Of a DNA stretch of 17,417 nucleotides, positions 16,701 through 17,417 are shown piece after piece. The notes under the pieces are model-generated. The model saw nothing but the letters and a program-made list of their open reading frames with translations, did not search any database and had not been told where the DNA came from. The number at the start of each line of letters is the position of its first letter. Position 1 is the stretch's first letter. The position numbers were made by a program, and so were the translations under genes. The DNA is taken from contig CAYHOI010000035.1 of assembly GCA_964358175.1 (NCBI GenBank), forward strand, positions 1-17,417, written 5' to 3'. Source of the stretch: CAYHOI01 sp964358175 (GTDB lineage: Bacteria > Margulisbacteria > Riflemargulisbacteria > GWF2-35-9).

Positions 16701-17417
16701 CCGAGAAAATACCTTGGGTTGGTGAGTCTTTGCAGACAATAGAGGCACGGGTTGGCGATGCCGTTCTCACTTCAAAAGAGTTGGAAAAAATTCCCGATGA
16801 AGAGCGTGAAGAGAAAATTAACAAATGGATTCTTGATAAAAACTTCGAGGAGGTCATAGATAAAGACGAGGGTATGCTCAAATTACCCGAGAAATATCGC
16901 CCAAAGATTGAAAAGTTATCAGAGGGGTATCAGTGGCTTGAAAAGATGCTTATAGAAGAAAAATGGATTAATGATAAGGGGCTGATCCTGAAATGGCCAA
17001 CTAAAGAGAATTGTAAAGACATTGTTCGAAATAAAAAGTCCGGCAAAGATGAAATTCCTGATGTAGAAGAGTTTGCAAAAGATTTATGGGGCTTGTTTGA
17101 GTCGGTACGTTTTTCGAATTTGGCCCCTCAAGATCAAGAACAATACAAAATGATGTTAATGACCCAACATAGGGAAAACGAATTACGCGACATTTTTAAT
17201 GATGTTGAGGATGTTCTCGCGTACTCATTACGACGGATAAAGGTTGATGGTCAGAGATTTGAGTTGCTGAATAAGCAAAAGACAAAGCTTGAGAGTGAAA
17301 TCAAGTCAAACCCCGGAAATCTCCTCCTGGGAATGAATAAACGTCAAATTGATGCCGAAATAAGTCAGGTTAAAGACGATTATAAACGGATGAATTTGTT
17401 GCGTCAGATGAAGGAGA
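4730..17417 (+). CDS. Giant multidomain protein with SecA-like ATPase core and HExxH motif (3' end outside window)
   Basis: Read codon by codon, the frame stays open from the ATG at 4730 to the window edge: 4,229 complete codons with no stop. The ATG overlaps the preceding TAA by one base. There is no signal peptide (MSIPALDSTSSAREAK). Regions: degenerate beta repeats (~51-424); charged helical sequence (~430-700); mixed regions with a Pro-rich linker (~998-1015) and a Met-rich hydrophobic patch (1501-1524); a SecA-type motor (~2104-2657); a duplicated HGAAEGVGY segment (~2811-2842); an HEIQH zinc-peptidase motif (3194-3198) with ELSAD (3231-3235); a helical region; and a hydrophobic stretch (3892-3916). 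Canonical SecA is about 900 aa, so this is a SecA-type engine inside something else. Lack of visible frameshifts over 12.7 kb, with sensible protein composition throughout, argues for a real gene. I cannot assign substrate or role. Confidence 0.93.
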   Translation, partial: MSIPALDSTSSAREAKALPRLTIKGVNHSDRDRTLVALRKADETVPSEARVLLEYTKDGTLHRDNQITNARGEIELPANFYGGLRVNGYSLDIPRVHVRVRSVDRSFEGCTMVELRNVIGCKSVAGEIVKLRYQVGDKVYEDQQITNNRGEIELPADFEGEITINDRSIIISKEDGKLMPLQYERDYKIKYDTNQILVSLTNASFAKKKAVLYYTHNTCNKTDRCVIGEAGTIELPKDVTGEVQLVIDGKISKIRIPSQQPNLQKPNLQKTNDGIIYATISFDTEQIWVLLPKPYANNSVEIKCEELRDNQIVNDQGYISINKEPSAGKTISLSFKNRDLPNGTIIIPKPPLENKSDLPTSLSPAGLLVTLPLPLDKSVTVETNGTSESKTPDKNKQILLPDGLPGEQFKIKISSNQEYSVVWPEKRPLREKGKCEKKPEFMEEIINLSTIESDKLLDEKISDPKVLTDIGDIMLKGYKEQIEIQCSNLTSLNELKKDENCYQYAVGKVCEWYSPELEQKLTPNDTQEKIIEIIEEKMKDSAVLARIKEEILTQMYEQARTSCSVATSSLEELKKKEELYKNVKERVYFMYLEEISRALDSKMTEAIKSLPGGDLLPLLIRAYKDSSVQGIEIEVADPRLVNDVIDKLKLIPGIKSFQNDQFECDGIGFVKVIPYVKKDGSSFQQDIAAEIRNELVSFWVDDQVVTLSHQNIKDLILKAYPGTSLVPIGGGDPDSTSHLTVTNYHGPVDGQVDHLLLQAIMKMPSMAPGDYRFYEPTDGSINSKILGALPELYKKVNDMPPLPILYLVGKGEKMGNPKIVEVSSKNTTNTLDEMADVLIKIPMKNDQQYPYLLPENKQNKNAVKEAIAKFSWDYKSDIEGEQKQPAPMDQAEINQPLKDATLNRETVADINSHIRQARTMGNDDEALRWTIILRYMKQCNQKEISQSYQIQIEPISAKALEVMRKYVPKEEVTFSYQGDKQETNLFLKGIGAIVGVVEPPTQSPPPPDLPSIFPVETYKQLAIYRAFMESSEEGKAILKQRTAEFQTGSKTITNPDYAKHLMFQNEDANEFATWILDTFLPASEDVNWIFKAQSLLTSLGADEEFQLPTGGKIKLSELLTKLKGMTHDVDSLLSWAGVNSDVRERLKEQGFITNDANPRILKVPTKTEWTDLAGALNFDDIFMKRYLFQSGMSLLMNLIPMTHEGVVNPNPVSPRENTALSQVEQLFLGRIEPDHIGARLKEAILSKTNNYDREKGLHEMMMSPVDDVTPDQILELIKVIKASLEGATVQRARWGNLKICELNKIVEKNKAVRVRNDTMNDPDAQTLLDALHFISVGTIDTLPRQSVPSRGELSDRLNGIILYLAGKYNMPDLEKEAKELRDSWQSPEGVNWSKIFETNLSDVVSDIFNRDPSKIDSKSIKYLVAVVMFAADLFVEPFSNMMKFGPQMGIQMLEYQLKVIQNILNYSVYGTIMTAKTDQAGAYMLDDNGCIQFETVGKDELIQSIIQMIMFGFMFETMSPYMMIKNFNLLDDYSKGRYFQMLVKCWAINYMVMSSRGDFWNSGWGKMLKTIGCAHPAQFIEYMMRSRGYIRATKFAENGFLSYFPSDKLEALTENDYVRLFWNLYGTGMEKIQASVDAKKKEGMRKSICKILLRVLRWSNQTSQAWNVNNVRRKALRKVRQDLIKFLKSQSLGVDDPKVHHRKPGTWNSPAFIPRKEKELRAKVPSPEQLTININGEWRSVAVKGIRIGTVGKKYEDAKSLIEVELNLPGPRAVVSDDNVSVTLVVNEGWLRSLPPEMVSSGQWLDTVEIEIKQIQNQAEQKAFPTPGSSVREKHILTDHQITNQLKMNAITIDNLDIVGLTDDSMPRLIKYCKDQGITKITDENYRRFALTALSPRRDEALGLDKVYEHVIWPMFHIGEGGACSQISSSFGKDDLLAGKWFSFSNDKATLMPAGFAALKERIATAIKTGKIIVPGVDSIQPLEALQNSKAVNELAMGMKGDLEKYMIGFNNATEIHKARGVINLDIPEKGLSFDEFKERHKSNSLLNGWITGSSGWIKNETNWRNFMELSILIEEVDAGKLASRKICDEGVVPNASELPLSNPQKKKHMARIKELSKTLQIPEKFYMIGAEKGVATNTRVGQIALLMALVNGKPLNFSQLMFQNYDNLMETSRHIWYNLGTGEGKSLTSFLLTLDLLKRGEKVVLTFTDPDLLKKGLAEISPLLLVMGKSVEIFKGDGSVNAKRAKNQMDHVEVLLCLASDLDAACAADKQRKIKVMESLNKRTAIQDESDQTLREGKQSPLITSNGLGEAVDKNEKEIWEAAKKLIVEIKESGEPGLIKTEGKEISFQPGLTARILKDPILTNAYYSNPQLLWKALSAIATIHYFHKRDKDYSIDGGGKFKFRILAEVVLIDPLTGFRKQGQQLQDGLTQAIQVLEGLKITKEDATSSLYLTAETMKALKRSINLSATNMYDSLMLKRNGLAGIAVQPTVPVSRKDYPHILTRDKATKFELIAQTIINQDPGFANLICVKSVGEANELKAFLEKHKGIKDYLKKGSETIETLVDTDFADNEAIKKRAGKARHITIATIAGRGTDIKISGIGGLKVILTDYFVDSGVMAQIMGRVNRLRGKGRASGSTYLIASMDGDYFNSPGREAYRAFCEKYMLSNGQKAAIVSNGNLRMNDSNQEIQEIATYLDFIDAKLGDCSQLDRSKQQRNAEIMTAFYLANEYQHHKSGMSTEDGLHENNRAILTFGLEARKIEKMAIPGDIAEFISRHMMVGLKSVLVKRLGLNLTQTLSSKDIRMIEKALHGAAEGVGYHAIEAIFDIMGGAIHGAAEGVGYPLSGKDFDWKDFKGRPVFDLLNHLELNLKKAVTSGLKQSMSLEAVKFMREQLASMFHEIDIAGYAENRVMQEKVKTTVWDESLGSVADAFQDDHLESLNDRFGEKLLSFYRGCLAKVLKPVLVDRVNLVNEIKAYKEASVEDKQKKLPSFANDKANLETALRAALEHLRSPVKGEAISRPISVLGTDFDLAKTEDVSAINGLLNAVGSMNLIRAQNKGDHVAFFYGEATIEEKEGYKIVTFKKEIINNPDRVLGETGLMDSDMLGPGKKEKIIVLRPHETRKSMRTCAQRAFAKDGGQAQTKAQNYAKQLFEMVGLSNWESTGFTVDKEVIPENNSELKQLVTPLVSAVEAHEIQHQKENPIPGGYSEHRHLSGGEATHGKGYIETLSELSADYGGMVRAAIEMEIDKGSRIILLWMAQEAAMIVQEESYDDTIQKEVAEKYLKLYDKIDFSANDWKSQAGDLKTFAETIIRENRFAIEEACGILVGMTKKNMNADQKSLRIRQMAERKVGVDQGNERILGLVTLTPRKKGMLKKFVNRSNGRYLFDEKLKTLTLLGRVTRNDAKALKQILSRGEMNRLQIVSSFQGNKVKLLDAIKNSIPSDLIKILHSMRLSHAEELALCEFLAKDRAVLNEVKIEANIHKFVLTVNQVYLDEKEPDKQKDKAIESINKALKNKDISRTRLVQALRDSHIGDHRISDIMHTLFDQHWESWKAGSCADTDLKELWSHLTPSLQKSIVQKLDSQGRAKLLTKLVLGDYQKKEFSREGSFINRYSSDRGDIGDMKRSLADFGVETLDILWGFLQTNPPAEISQSVLSSLMKRESIQRVFAESSKEKIGNWQFVLDIISAHTLSLEEKVKLTVEAAGGKIEKNRLTNLLGVTAQAIDGALMNIPKDVTLRENGTQIKLRNKGSTARTLSLNTDLKESVLGRNASAAWKIIPTETGLVIRGFRQSIHGAMSGLSAGVVAKYIKERYINDKQFRRSFKPGTEYTVTFGDLLGSGLDDAISWSIYEGKAELMKTVRSPLAAHGVIFLDTAHGMKHTPDSQLGTSGLSSLAGLGSFVGLQMFATWAILTLEPLSRKCLSSGIPLMVAVVGKEVLSSYVDKNLAQQYMEELNRGESLPARAIRGWSVAAKLIGKYAPGTFLVDKFSEKIPWVGESLQTIEARVGDAVLTSKELEKIPDEEREEKINKWILDKNFEEVIDKDEGMLKLPEKYRPKIEKLSEGYQWLEKMLIEEKWINDKGLILKWPTKENCKDIVRNKKSGKDEIPDVEEFAKDLWGLFESVRFSNLAPQDQEQYKMMLMTQHRENELRDIFNDVEDVLAYSLRRIKVDGQRFELLNKQKTKLESEIKSNPGNLLLGMNKRQIDAEISQVKDDYKRMNLLRQMKE
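4880..6001 (+). repeat. About five degenerate ~80-residue beta-type repeats at the N terminus of the giant protein
   Basis: Cores lie near residues 51-97, 128-172, 209-256, 298-348 and 378-424, spaced 77-89 residues. The first three share the pattern of a hydrophobic strand with Tyr (LLEYT, KLRYQ, VLYYT), a polar loop, then GEIELPA-x-F or GTIELPKDV, a glycine, and a strand ending in IDGK- or NDRS-like turns. Copies 4 and 5 are weaker (QGYISINKE, KQILLPDGLPGE). The pattern suggests immunoglobulin-like or other beta-sandwich modules, often adhesive or structural; the fold is inference. Confidence 0.65.
11040..12700 (+). other. SecA-like DEAD motor domain within the giant protein
   Basis: SecA motifs occur in order and at SecA spacing: a Q-motif-like TRVGQIALL; Walker A GTGEGKS (2181-2187); Walker B AIQDESDQTLREG with Asp2289/Glu2290, parallel to SecA DEVDSILIDEA, then PLITSNG like PLIISG; ~178 residues, the size of the PPXD; EVVLIDPLTG, QLQDGLTQAIQVLEG and NLSATN, parallel to SecA VDEHTG, WSDGLHQAVEAKEG and GMTGT; ATIAGRGTDIKI (GRGTD 2592-2596); and IMGRVNRLRG (2624-2628) with both motif VI arginines. 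This is homology to both SecA nucleotide-binding folds and the PPXD, not just a P-loop. The helical scaffold and C-terminal zinc finger of SecA are not recognisable. ATP hydrolysis is expected; polypeptide threading is inference. Confidence 0.92.
13160..13255 (+). repeat. 69-bp internal tandem duplication (HGAAEGVGY twice)
   Basis: CACGGGGC[GA]GCAGAAGG begins at 13160 and again at 13229, each followed by GTGGG-TA, giving HGAAEGVGY twice, 23 residues apart (residues 2811 and 2834). Synonymous third-position changes between copies suggest the duplication is not recent and the protein sequence is retained. Confidence 0.75.
14282..14450 (+). other. Putative zinc metallopeptidase motif (gluzincin-like) in the giant protein
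   Basis: VEAHEIQHQ contains HExxH (His3194, Glu3195, His3198), preceded by hydrophobic LVSAV as expected for the active-site helix. 29 to 33 residues later comes YIETLSELSADY, where Glu3227 or Glu3231 could be the third ligand; the E-x-x-AD form recalls M48-type and related gluzincins. Between them lies a His-rich loop (SEHRHLSGGEATHG). The peptidase assignment rests on these motifs only; no named family is claimed. Confidence 0.55.
16403..16477 (+). other. Hydrophobic, possibly membrane-interacting segment
   Basis: Residues 3892-3916 (GLSSLAGLG...FATWAILTL) contain no charged residue and are long enough for one membrane helix. A shorter one follows (GIPLMVAVVG, ~3926-3935). It is the longest uncharged stretch I noticed in the giant protein. 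A buried core helix is equally possible. Confidence 0.35.

Overview
The window reads as part of the genome of an uncultivated bacterium of moderate GC. The strongest pointer to lineage is one open reading frame that starts at 4730 and is still open at the last base (at least 4,229 codons). Very large bacterial ORFs of this kind are known from candidate phyla such as Omnitrophota. That assignment is inference with low confidence; nothing here (no rRNA, no ribosomal protein) fixes the taxon.

Layout. (1) 93-1001, + strand: a long-form QueF, the nitrile reductase of queuosine biosynthesis, followed by about 180 bp of nested inverted repeats. (2) 1186-2608, - strand: two tandem modules, each a PIN-domain nuclease followed directly by a small partner ORF, the usual look of VapC-type toxin-antitoxin loci. 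A 41-bp direct repeat with only two mismatches lies upstream of each module. (3) 2697-3216, + strand: a GIY-YIG endonuclease with an excellent Shine-Dalgarno. Its 3' third is made of short palindromic repeats with a fixed core (TTCGACTCCGCTCA) and varying but complementary arms; the cluster continues past its stop. (4) 3273-4730: an unrecognised 485-aa protein carrying five different in-frame simple-sequence repeats. (5) 4730-17417: the giant ORF, whose ATG overlaps the previous stop by one base (TAATG), so the two are probably translationally coupled.

The giant protein has no N-terminal signal peptide. In order it carries about five degenerate beta-type repeats (residues ~51-424), long charged helical stretches, a clear SecA-type motor core (~2104-2657, with Walker A GTGEGKS, DESD, a PPXD-sized insert, GRGTD and GRVNR), and an HEIQH zinc-peptidase motif with a downstream ELSAD (residues 3194-3235). 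After that comes a mostly helical region with one hydrophobic stretch, and it continues beyond the window. A SecA-like ATPase and a putative metallopeptidase in one polypeptide, paired with a hypervariable-looking upstream protein, is the most unusual content here. Its function (secretion, processing, cell-cell attack or other) cannot be read from the sequence.
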